From: Coturnix japonica
Taxonomy: Eukaryota; Chordata; Aves; Galliformes; Phasianidae
Direction of reading: 5' to 3'
DNA: 64,000 nt
NCBI RefSeq assembly: GCF_001577835.2
Contig: NC_029532.1
Location: 4,030,001-4,094,000 of the forward strand
Of this stretch, positions 1-9,261 are shown in pieces. Position numbers and translations under genes: made by a program. A model generated the notes under the pieces. The model did no database searches and was not told the origin of the DNA. It worked only from the letters and a program-made list of their open reading frames with translations. Positions within the stretch are counted from its first letter, which is position 1; every line of letters starts with the position of its first letter.

Positions 1-1331
1 TAGCAGCTCTGTGGCTGAGTAACAGAACCAGCTCAATCCAGCCAGCTTGGGAGCATCAGTCAGGATGGAGTGAGGCACTCCAGCTCCTCTGTAATACCCC
101 ACACTTCTTAAAATTGTTAAATGGGCACTAAGTTTTATCTAGTTAGAATGAGACAGAAACAGAATGAACTTAACAATCTGGTTGTTCTCTGTTGAAGTAA
201 ATCATTAGGGAAGCAAGGCTCCAATTAGTGACTCATTTCTCTCAAAAATATACTGCCTGTCTCTGGTGTTGGTCTGATCATCTCATTTGTGAAATAGTAG
301 AATGAAATTTATGGTAAGAGGAGTTTTTATCCCTTTGGGCATTGCTTTGCAGTGCAGAATATGTTCAATATGGTGCAGAGCTCAGGCTGATACAGCGGGA
401 ATGAGGCTGGTGAATGACAATAGCAGCAGCCTGGAGTTCAGCTCCTGCTCTGCTGTTTCTGGGCTGTGTCCCCCTGTACCTTTCCTAGGGTTTGTTTCAA
501 AGCTGCAAGTGGGGATGGAGGGGAAAGTGACTTATTGTGGTTTTGTGCTGTTTTACAGTTTCAGAGATGAAGGCTTTGAGTTGTAGTGGAACTTTCTTTG
601 TACCTTTCCATTATTAGAGTTAATCTTTTAGAGCAGTGCCTGCTGCTGAGCAATGATTCTGTCCTCTGCTTATATGCACCATTATCTGCAGCTTGCAAAA
701 ACATCCAATTCACATGGATAAACAGAAGCAAGAAGCTGGACTGAAATTGCAGGTTTTGCAGTTCAATGTGAAGGAAATGCAGCCTAGAATGAATTGTTTT
801 CTGCAAACAGCATCTGTCTGCAAACAAACCCTGAACAATTTTAGCATGTTGGGAAAGACAGGCTCAGGTGTGGAGCTGGGCCCAGGTGGGGGATGTTGGG
901 CAATGCCACCTCCCTGCGGGTCCTGGCTTGTTCTTGGGACCTGATCTGTTGGCACAGAGCATCACTTCTGCTCCACCTGTGCTCCTAATGCACAGTCAGG
1001 ACTGCAGGGGAGAATTGTGTAAGGTGTCTGTGGTGGCACCTCACCATTCCCAAAGTGTGGTGCCTTTTTGGGGGGGATAAATTGTCAGGATGTAACTGCA
1101 TCCCTCAAACCAGGAGCCTGGAAAGCAAAGGTTCAGCTCAGGCAGTTCTTGGGGAAACGGAAGAGGCAGAGAGAGCACTTACTGTGTTCTGTCCTAATGG
1201 GCACTTGGCAATAAGGGATTATCAGTGCAGAAGGGTTTAATAGATTCTCCCCAGTGATTTTCTTTTTGTGCTGACAAAAGTCACCTTGTGCTCTCTTAAA
1301 AAACTACAGAAAAAGAGACTGAAACAAAACT
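1..1331. other. Left flank, no recognised gene
   Basis: I see no coding exon with recognisable protein similarity and no repeat in this stretch. The open frames here are short, overlap on both strands and lack splice-site support. In human the neighbour on this side of DOLK is PHYHD1, so part of the stretch could be an untranslated tail of that gene, but nothing in the sequence demonstrates it. Confidence 0.5.
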
Positions 1332-1337
1332 TTTATT
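1332..1337 (-). terminator. DOLK: DOLK polyadenylation signal AATAAA
   Basis: The minus strand carries a canonical AATAAA about 140 nt beyond the DOLK stop codon, followed on the minus strand by a U-rich stretch (GTTTTGTTTC then CTCTTTTTCTG) that fits a downstream element. This implies a short 3' UTR. It is a motif inference, not a mapped end. Confidence 0.65.
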
Positions 1338-1477
1338 TTAAATAGAATTATTTCTCATTTGTTTTTAAACAAAAGAAAAAACAGTGCTTGGATCATCTTG
1401 CATCTGTGGTTGATGTGCATATATTCTGTTGCTGCTTTGCTCTAGAAATGGAGAAACCTCTATTCTTGGAAGTGCTT

Positions 1478-3025
1478 CTAAACCATGAACATGATCTGGA
1501 GGTAGAGAGGTAACAGCAAATTATCGATTTGGGTTGTATAAGCTTCCAAAAGTGAAACTAAGCTCACAGACACCAGAATCCAGGCATAGCTGGAGTTCAG
1601 GTTGACATTGCTGTCAAAGATCAGAATAAAAATTGCTGTCATTGTCCCTTCAAAGGTCTTCTTTGTGCCCGGCCATTTGATCTCCCCCATGGTACTGCCA
1701 AAAACAGAGGCCATGGTGTCTCCTACCCCTACCGCCAGCACCCCAGCATAGGGCACCAATGCTCCTGCCCCAGACAAAGCACCTTTAGGGGCACAAGATC
1801 TGGGGAACAACCACACTGGGAGGGACATGCCAAGAAGAAGATAAATGTGAGTCAAAATTAGAGGCCCACTGTCTCTTTCATCCAAGAAGAGAGACAGCAA
1901 ATACCGAAGAGTTTGGCCAAACGGTTTGATCCTGAAGTACCGAATATACTCTAAGAATATGAACACTGCCAGACACAGGACTGCAGCAACATGGAGAAGC
2001 TGGAGGTCATAAATTAGTCCAGGAACGTAAGTCGCTACAACAATGAAATGAAAATACTTCCTGGTTATGGTTGAGGCCTGGTGTTTTTTAGATTCAGACG
2101 ATCTCTTGGCATTCTGGTAGAAAACAATGCCGCACGCTGAAGCAGCCAAAAAAGTCCAGTATACGAGAAGGTAAACCCTCGTCTGTGTCTGAAACAAAAA
2201 CTGGAGCAGCCAAAACAAAGGGTTCCTCCGGATCAGTCGGTAAAGCCAAGGCATGATGACCCCTAAGCCTAGCACTGCTGTCATCATGTGGAAAAACATG
2301 GAGGAAATCCACGTACCTGAATCCATGAAAATGAAGAGAACAGTGAAAAAAAGGCCAAGAATAATAACTCCAATAACTGCCACCAGAAGGAAGAAGTCTA
2401 TGGGTTCACCTCTGCCCTCGATTACATTCAGTGAGCGTTTAATGAGCTGATTGAGAACAAAACTTATACCTCCGAGAACTAGCAATGCTTCTCCAGGAGT
2501 AAAACATCGAGGCAGCAGGTAAAGCAAGATCATACTGAGGTAGACAAAAATTAGCAGCACTTCTAGGACCTCTATCACTTCTGAAACAGTCAAAGAGTGC
2601 TTCATGGTATAGATAATTATACTGCCAGCAACACCAGTGAGTATGCAAGTGTTGGTGGGCACAGGTTTTGTGATGCCAACAGCAATTACAGACAAAAATA
2701 GAGCAACCAACATCCCAGTGGAAGCTACAACTATACCAAAGCGTTCAAAGTACACGATACCAGCAGCCTCACACCTCTCCTTCATTGCTATCCCCAGCAA
2801 GGGGATGACCATGCTGGCAGGCAGGAGCCCACTGTTCGCTGTGGTGCGGAACTGGAACACAGCTCCCCCCTGCTGCAGCAGACGGTCCCATTTGAACTGG
2901 ACATAGAAAGCCTGGATGGCGAGAGCTACAGCACACCAGGAGTAGCGGTCCCACACCACTGCATGTACACACAGAACGATGCTGAAGACGATCAGGGATT
3001 CCACCAGCACTGGTTTGTTTAACAT
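1478..3025 (-). CDS. DOLK: Dolichol kinase
   Basis: CTP-dependent kinase of the ER membrane that makes dolichyl phosphate, the lipid carrier for N-glycosylation, C- and O-mannosylation and GPI anchors. The 515-codon frame is one uninterrupted exon, as in human (538 residues). It is a polytopic protein with hydrophobic segments throughout. Family landmarks are an RKYFH motif at residues 322-326, [19 protein letters not shown] at 381-399, and the CTP-binding segment near 433-461 ([18 protein letters not shown] then [11 protein letters not shown]). The C-terminus ([19 protein letters not shown]) is typical. Compared with the human protein as I remember it, the N-terminus is about 14 residues shorter and eight residues are missing just after the CTP motif, inside a predicted membrane segment. 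The start was chosen because it directly precedes the conserved hydrophobic N-terminus ([12 protein letters not shown] at 25-36). It is divergent from NUP188. Confidence 0.98.
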   Translation of the reverse strand: MLNKPVLVESLIVFSIVLCVHAVVWDRYSWCAVALAIQAFYVQFKWDRLLQQGGAVFQFRTTANSGLLPASMVIPLLGIAMKERCEAAGIVYFERFGIVVASTGMLVALFLSVIAVGITKPVPTNTCILTGVAGSIIIYTMKHSLTVSEVIEVLEVLLIFVYLSMILLYLLPRCFTPGEALLVLGGISFVLNQLIKRSLNVIEGRGEPIDFFLLVAVIGVIILGLFFTVLFIFMDSGTWISSMFFHMMTAVLGLGVIMPWLYRLIRRNPLFWLLQFLFQTQTRVYLLVYWTFLAASACGIVFYQNAKRSSESKKHQASTITRKYFHFIVVATYVPGLIYDLQLLHVAAVLCLAVFIFLEYIRYFRIKPFGQTLRYLLSLFLDERDSGPLILTHIYLLLGMSLPVWLFPRSCAPKGALSGAGALVPYAGVLAVGVGDTMASVFGSTMGEIKWPGTKKTFEGTMTAIFILIFDSNVNLNSSYAWILVSVSLVSLLEAYTTQIDNLLLPLYLQIMFMV

Positions 3026-3663
3026 GGTTCCAGTCCAATGTGGCTTTGGCTTTCAAGATCTTTCTTATGGGTCCTGATCTTCTCAGTAGTTGTCCACTAG
3101 AAGGAATTCTTTTATGCTACTGTGATTCCTATTAAAAACAAACAGACAAACGTTGTCAGAGATCAGAAGGGATCAGCCAAAACCATTATCCCTATTGGAG
3201 AATCCAAGCTGTGCTGACAGAAGCCAACTGCTCAATACACGGGTATTCAGATATTGCAACAGAAATGCTTCAAATTACATCTTTGACATGAAATATGAAG
3301 CAAGCAAGTCACAACCATTCCCAGATGGCTCCACTGCAGCAAGCTGCCAGCTGGGCTACAGGACAAGGAGCAGTTTCACCACCTGCGATGCAGATCTTCT
3401 GTTCCAGCCTGCAAAGGCTGCTGACGTGCAGGTTTGCAACACGAGGTATTGCACTGCTGCGTTACTTTCTGGTGCCTGCCAGGTAACGCTGCCGGTGCCT
3501 AAGGGGCAGGACGGACGGGAAGGGACTCCTCAGCGGAGAGTGGGCTATCTGCTAAGGGCTTTAAACTAGAGCACGGCAGATTTCGGTTAGATAATAGGAT
3601 GAAACCATTAATAACGAGGGCGGAGAGGTCCTGGGAGCTGTGGGTGCCCAAATCTGGCAGCCC

Positions 3664-3705
3664 TCAGGGTCGGGCTGGACGGGGCTTTGGACAGCCTACA
3701 GCAGG
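3664..3705 (+). mobile_element. Possible CR1 LINE scrap
   Basis: The words GGTCGGGCTGGACGGGG, CTTTGGACAGCCTA and AGCAGGGG resemble the CR1 3' UTR block usually read as GGCTGGATGGGGCTTTGAGCAACCTGG. Only about 40 bp match and no terminal ATTCTATGA-like unit follows, so this is weak. Confidence 0.35.
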
Positions 3706-3798
3706 GGCCAGGCTGCAATGGGCTGGGAGCCTTCAACGCATCCCCAGATCCCGACAGGAGGCGCTGCCCAACGCCCCCCAATAGGCCGCGGCCTCCCC

Positions 3799-3860
3799 AT
3801 TGCCCCCCCATTGCCCCCCATTGCCTCCCATTGCCCCCCCATTGCCCCCCATTGCCCCCC
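3799..3860. repeat. Six-unit 10-11 bp minisatellite (ATTGCCCCCC)n
   Basis: Six head-to-tail units of ATTGCCCCCC or ATTGCCCCCCC; the third reads ATTGCCTCCC. It lies in the inferred DOLK 5' UTR intron right beside exon 1. The minus strand has repeated runs of five to seven G separated by CAAT, so the DOLK pre-mRNA could form a G-quadruplex. Confidence 0.9.
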
Positions 3861-3882
3861 GCTCCCCGCAGCGCTCCCCTAC

Positions 3883-3935
3883 CTGGCTGGACGCCGCCAT
3901 CTTGGCGCTGTCGCCGGTCACATGACCCAGCGTAA
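3883..3935 (-). other. DOLK: Probable noncoding exon 1 of DOLK (outer edge approximate)
   Basis: Minus-strand sequence ending in the donor at 3882. It contains AAGATGGCGGCGTCCAGCCAG, which combines a YY1-type motif with a start codon at 3900-3898. After splicing to 3128 this start codon reads a nine-codon upstream ORF (MAASSQESQ) and stops at once. The transcription start is not visible, so the outer boundary is a guess. Confidence 0.5.
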
Positions 3936-4001
3936 CGGGGAGTGTGGGGGGGGAGCGGAGGCGGAGCGGCCGCCGCGGGTCACGTGAGAGGGGCAGCGAA
4001 G

Positions 4002-7000
4002 ATGGCGGCGGGCGGGCTGTGCGCGAGGTGCGGGATGCGGCCGGGACGGAGAGCTGGGGAGGGGGCGGCGAGCAGCGCTGAGAGCGAACTGCTGCTGATG
4101 GGGGGGGGCGAGGAGCACGGCGGGGAGGAGAGGAGGGGCTGTGTGTGGGGGGGGGGACACGGGGGAGTTAACGGCCGAGGGGCCCGCGCCGCTCCGACCC
4201 CGCCTCCCGCTCCGCCTGGGCCCGCCCCGTCCCTCGGCTGAGGGGCCCTGAGGGATCCGGGTGTCTCTATTGGGGGGGTCTCTATTGAGGTGACTCCATT
4301 GAGGTGTCTCTATTGGGCTGTCTCCCTTGGGATGCCTCCAGCCCTCCTGCTGCTTCGGTTGGTGCAGAGCATCGCGGTGTAGCTGTGGAAATCCCCCCTT
4401 TGGCCGCCTCAGCAGTCGGGCTGTGCTCGGTGGGCTCTGGCCGTGCCCTTAGGGCGGCTCTGGGCGGCAGATCCCTGCGGGAATGTGGCCATTCGGCCTC
4501 GCTTCTTTGGGAGCCCTTCGCTGACACCCGGCAGCCACGTGGGAGCTGTAGGAAGGAAGCCCTTTGATGGGATGAGCCCCTTCAGATCGCTGCTTTTCCT
4601 GCCCTTTTGGTCGTTTATTCTGTCTCTCCGTTTAGCCCCTCGGTGTTTAAGTTGTATTAAAGCAAAGCTCACACCCCCAATGGGGCCAAGAACAGCTCTA
4701 TTCCCTATGGCTGCAGCAAGGGAGCTTCCCTCCCATTGCTCTCCCTCTGATGGGGTGCAGGTCCCACACAGGGAAGTTCTCCTATTGAGTTTGGAAGTAG
4801 AAAGAAACTGGTTGATGGATGCATTGGAAGTAGCGGCTTCCATAAGCCATTTTAATGGCACCACGTGTCAGGCGTTACAGGTGATCTGCTTTTACATGGG
4901 TTATTTTGATGATGCCAATCTGAAGATAAGTTATTGGGTGTTCTTCTTTAAAGAGTGAGGGGAGTTGTGGTGTTTTCACTCCTGATTTGTATTACATTAC
5001 TGACAGATGGTGAGTTTTAAGCTTGCTTGGCACCTGTGCTTCTGCAGAGCTGTTGTAGGGACACTCATCTTTGCAGTTGCATTTGCCAGGGTGAGGTGTT
5101 GCTTTGTAGCACCTTCCAGCACGGGTTGGTTTTCCTATAAGTTTCTCAGGAGCAGGAAGAAACAAGAAGCTCAGGTGCATGTTCTGAAGAGCTGAGGTTA
5201 GCGGGACTTCCCTTTGAAAACACGTTGTGTTTCTTCTCTTTACCTGGTTTTTATTCATCTTTGAATGGAGGTAGAAAACGTTAATAATAATTGTGCTAAG
5301 TAGAAGTCTGAAATGGTGTTTGTTATTAAAACAGTCTCCATGTTTTCTCTTTGTTTACAGGAGCAGCAGAGAATTGTGGACAATTCTCCTGGGCAGATCA
5401 GCTTTAAGAGAACCAGTAAGTCTGTGTCTTGATAAGCCTGTTCACCTGTCACTTAATGGACTCCATGACCAAATCCATCACTTGCACATCTGTTTGAATA
5501 CTAGTTTTGCTGCTTTTTCCTTGTCCTCAGTGTCAGAGTGTGCCAGTGCCCAGAGGCTGGAAATGCAAATGTATCAGAACCTGGACCAGCACCTTCTCTT
5601 TCTTCTCCTTTCCTAATGTTAGGCAAAGCAGCAAGCTTTCTCCTACAACACTCACCTTGAATCAGTCTGAGTCATAGATGCTGTTATTTGCCTTGTGTTG
5701 TTCCTGTCTGTGTGATGGTGGAATTTCTTTGCTTTGCTTAAATCTGCTACTGGACTGGAGATGTTGAGGAATCTGTTCAGTAGTATTTGGTTCTTTTTTT
5801 AGGCACAGATTGCATCAGAACTGAACAAGCACTGGCAGAGATTGTTAGAAGGGCTTTCATACTACAAGCCTCCAAGGTACAGTAATTGTCTGATTGTAGA
5901 AATTAATGTCTAAAATGGAATCTAATAATAAGTAGAGGGGCATACTGAATATTTCTCTCTGATTTTGTAAAAATAGATTTTTTATGGAAAGGAGCAACAG
6001 TGTGAAGTGTTTAATCCAGACTATTCTAGGGCATAAAATACAGGCCAGAAAGAAATAACAGTAGCTTCTACTGTCATTACCAATGTTGGAAAGCTCTTAA
6101 CCCATCCTTACTTCTGCCCAACTGTGGAGCCCAAGTGCAAGTCTGCACTCTGCAGCAAAGTGTCTTCTCTTGACACTTACTCGTGTCAGAAAGATAACTG
6201 GATCCATTCACTGGAAAGGATAGAGTGAATATAGCCTGTGTTTATTATACTGATAAAGTAGTGAACAGTGTTGAGTATTGTCTGGTAGGAAAACTGCTGC
6301 TTGTTGTTGTATGACATATTTGAAAGGCCACTGAGAGCAAACAAGTGTTCAGTTTAAACTGGTAAAATTGATAACTTGGAAATTAAGCCTCTTGAGTTCT
6401 TTCCTTGGGGTTGCTGTGTTTTTAATGATAACTGTTTTTTTCTGTAGTGCAACTTCAGCAGAGAAGATAAAAGCTGATAAAGATGTAGCTGCTCCACTAA
6501 AAGAGCTGGGCCTGAGGGTCAGCAAGTTTTTGGTGAGTGAAGGTGCTTTTCTGATTATTATTCTTATCCTTGTGTTTTCTTCATGCTGAGGAGAGGCAAA
6601 GTTAAGTTTCTTTCAGTTCAAAGTAATCTAAAGAAGGTTACAACTACCCATAGTGGCTCTACATCAAATTTTCCTGAGGTTGTTAGTGACTCTATGAAGT
6701 GATTTGTTTTTCCTGGTTTACATTCCCTCCTGCTTTTCGGAAGTGATCCTCTTTGGTCTCGGGCTCTTTCAAGACATCTTTTGCTCAGCTGAAAACCAAT
6801 ATCCCTTAAGGTATCTGCCACATTTGAAAATGCTGCTTACCTGCAAGGTTACATTCCTTGTGATTCCCCTTTGGGAGTGAGGGTTAGGTGACCAGTGGCA
6901 GTATCTTTCTTTAAATGACTGTGGTGCTCCTCTGCTGAGGTTTTAACTGGCTGCACCTAAGTGACATCAAGGCTTGTGTATTTTGCTTTCAACTGAAGTG

Positions 7001-9261
7001 CTGATTGAAACAAGCATCATCCTGAAAGGCAAAAATATGCTATTTTTATTTATTCTGAAGAGAAATTCAACCTGAAATATTTGGAGAGAATCTTTAATGA
7101 ATTCAGTTACCTTTTGTTCATTTCAGAACATCTCTCTTTTTTTTTTTCCAGGGTCTGGATGAAGAGCAGAGCGTGCAATTATTACAGTGTTATCTTCAGG
7201 AAGATTACAGAGGAACGAGGGACTCCCTGAAGGTCCTTAGCTCCCATTTATTTCCTGTTCACTATACACCTGTCCACAATACCAGTAATCTGTTGATGAA
7301 CACGATCATATGCAACCCCACATTCTGAATTGGAAAAGACTGTAGTTTGTGTTCTCTGAACCTGCGGTGGCCAATTACCACTGTACAGACGTGGGACAGC
7401 AGAAGTTCAGGTCTAACTTTCTGGTCCTCTTCCTGCTTGAATCTGGAAGGATTTGGCTCATCTCTGTCTCAGGAGCAGAGGAAACCTACAGATGTATGAA
7501 TGAGAGTGGGTGGAGATGAAGAACAAACATTCACAATTAAGTACTTAGGTTTTGTCATTTTGGAAACAGTCTTTCCAAAAGAAATGGAAAGAAATTTTTT
7601 CTTATTTCTTTCATTTGTGGAGTATTTGTTGTTTGTTTTTGATGGTATTTGTCAGTAGGTATTTCTGCGGTGGGTAATCATTTTGTTATGCTTTGCTTAC
7701 AGACAGTTCTTCAGGATGAAAGGCAGAGTCAGGCTCTGATGTTGAAGGTTAGTCATTTCAGCTTATATTTTCTATTGAAAAGATCTGAGAACTGACACTT
7801 TGTATTCAGAAAGCCTCGGGGTGATGGCAGTTTTAGGATTAATGCTGGGGAGTTCAGCTGTCAGGCAAATGCTTCCACATATTCCAAAGTGTGTGGGTTT
7901 GTATGTTTCTGTCTGAAGGGACAGCTCTGGAAGGGAGGCTGATCGTCACACCTGGCAGTAGATTACTAAAGATTAAGAATAGAAGATTGTATCTTATTTT
8001 TGCCTTTCTTTTCCAAGTTTCATTGGATAGTATAATTACAGACATCCCAACAACTTGTTTTATTGAATTCTGTTAAGTAAATTAAATTCTTGTGGTTTTT
8101 TTTTTAATTATTTTTTATTATTTTTATTTTTTTAGATAATTTAAAACTGCTTAGTTGAAATTCCATCTGTAGCAGTGTTTGAGCTCTATGTATTCTGGTG
8201 CTGAAGGCACTGGAAGAGGAAAGTGAATTGGAGTTGAACGCAGTAACAAACTGATGCTGGTGCCGTTATGTATTCACAGCTTGCTGACTATTACTATGAA
8301 GAGAGGATCTGCATTCTGCGCTGTGTCCTCCATTTGCTCACTTATTTCCAGGATGAGAGGCACCCTTATACAGTGAGTACTGGAACCTTCTCCTGGATGT
8401 CATTGAAATAAGCTAAATATGTAAGCTGTGTAGTAATTATCCACCTGTGACTATAAAAACCACACAAGAATGTATATGGAAGTTCATTTATTTATTTGTT
8501 TGTTTATTTAAGGCACAGTACTTCCAGTGTATTGAGAAGCTGGACAAGGAACTTGTTCCTAATTACCGTAAACAGTTTGAAGAACTGTACAAAGCAGAAG
8601 CTCCTACATGGGAAACACACGGAAATCTCATGGTATTTTTTTTTCCATGCTCTTCTATATAACTTCCCAAGTATATCTGTCTAGCTTAGAAAGTCTTTCT
8701 TTATGCATGTTGAAATGTCTGCATGCAGATGTAGCCTATAAGATGGTTCTCTTGAAGAATCTAACTGCTATTTTCTCTTTAATCGAGCACACTTTTGCAT
8801 AGAACCAAAGCAAGCTGTTTGAAACACATTGTTCCATGTAAGAAATCTGTTGATAACAGTCAGCTATAACAGATCAATTACTGTAGCTCTTCATAGTCTC
8901 TCTGCATCAGTACCCTTGCAGTGGCTTTTGTTATTAATGCAAACCACCAACTATGCAAGCATTGAAATAGCTCAGCCCCTCTTGGTTTCTGATTGATTTT
9001 TCTGATCTCTGAGCTTTGATGCATGATGGTGGGACTTCTCCTTGTGCAGACAGAGCGTCAGGTTTCCCGTTGGTTTGTGCAATGTCTCCGTGAGCAGTCC
9101 ATGCTCCTGGAAGTCATCTTCCTCTACTATGCGTACTTTGAAATGGCACCTGATGAGCTTCTGGCATTTGCAAAGTTGTTCAAGGAGCAGGGATTTGGCA
9201 CTAGACAAACCAACAGGCACTTGGTGGATGAGAGCATGGATCACCTGGTGGATCGTATTGG
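4002..9261 (+). CDS. NUP188: NUP188 exons 1-9 (residues 1-264)
   Basis: Exons: 4002-4027, 5361-5415, 5803-5876, 6448-6532, 7152-7232, 7703-7747, 8280-8372, 8513-8632, 9050-9261. They encode the N-terminal helical domain, with conserved words such as LKELGLRVSKFLGLDEEQS, LQCYLQEDYRGTRDS, CILRCVLHLLTYFQDERHP and RWFVQCLREQSMLLEV. Exon 1 contributes nine residues and splits an arginine codon. The exon 5 donor at 7233 is GTCCTT, a poor match to GTRAGT. The ATG at 4002 is in good context (GCGAAGATGG) inside the CpG island. Intron 1 (1.3 kb) is otherwise unremarkable apart from a degenerate tandem repeat. Confidence 0.96.

Larger units (their letters stand above)
3129..3882 (-). other. DOLK: Probable DOLK 5' UTR intron
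   Basis: On the minus strand a strong donor (CCAGCCAG then GTAGGGG) lies at 3882/3881, and a strong acceptor (TGTTTGTTTTTAATAG) ends at 3129, about 100 nt before the DOLK start codon. Together they define a 754-nt intron that links the CpG island to the coding exon. The interval also contains an 11-bp minisatellite, a possible CR1 scrap, and a 138-codon plus-strand open frame that I consider chance. The splice sites are seen in the sequence; their use is inferred. Confidence 0.6.
3780..4240. promoter_or_regulatory. Bidirectional CpG-island promoter, DOLK / NUP188
   Basis: A GC- and CpG-rich block lies between the inferred DOLK exon 1 (minus) and the NUP188 start codon at 4002 (plus). Two E-box elements sit between the divergent starts: GTCACATGAC at 3917-3926 and TCACGTGA at 3980-3987. 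The latter is the palindrome bound by USF and MiT/TFE factors. AAGATGGCGGC, the YY1 consensus, occurs once on each strand and overlaps the first ATG of each transcript (plus strand about 3999-4009, minus strand about 3903-3893). No TATA box is visible. Factor binding is inferred from motif identity only. Confidence 0.75.

Noticed and set aside
3153-3569. 138-codon plus-strand open frame opposite the DOLK 5' intron
   Set aside because: It starts at TTG rather than ATG and shows no similarity or splice signals.
4409-4958. Overlapping 150-170 codon open frames on both strands in NUP188 intron 1
   Set aside because: They overlap each other in opposite directions, have no recognisable motif, and lie in the GC-rich shoulder of the CpG island.
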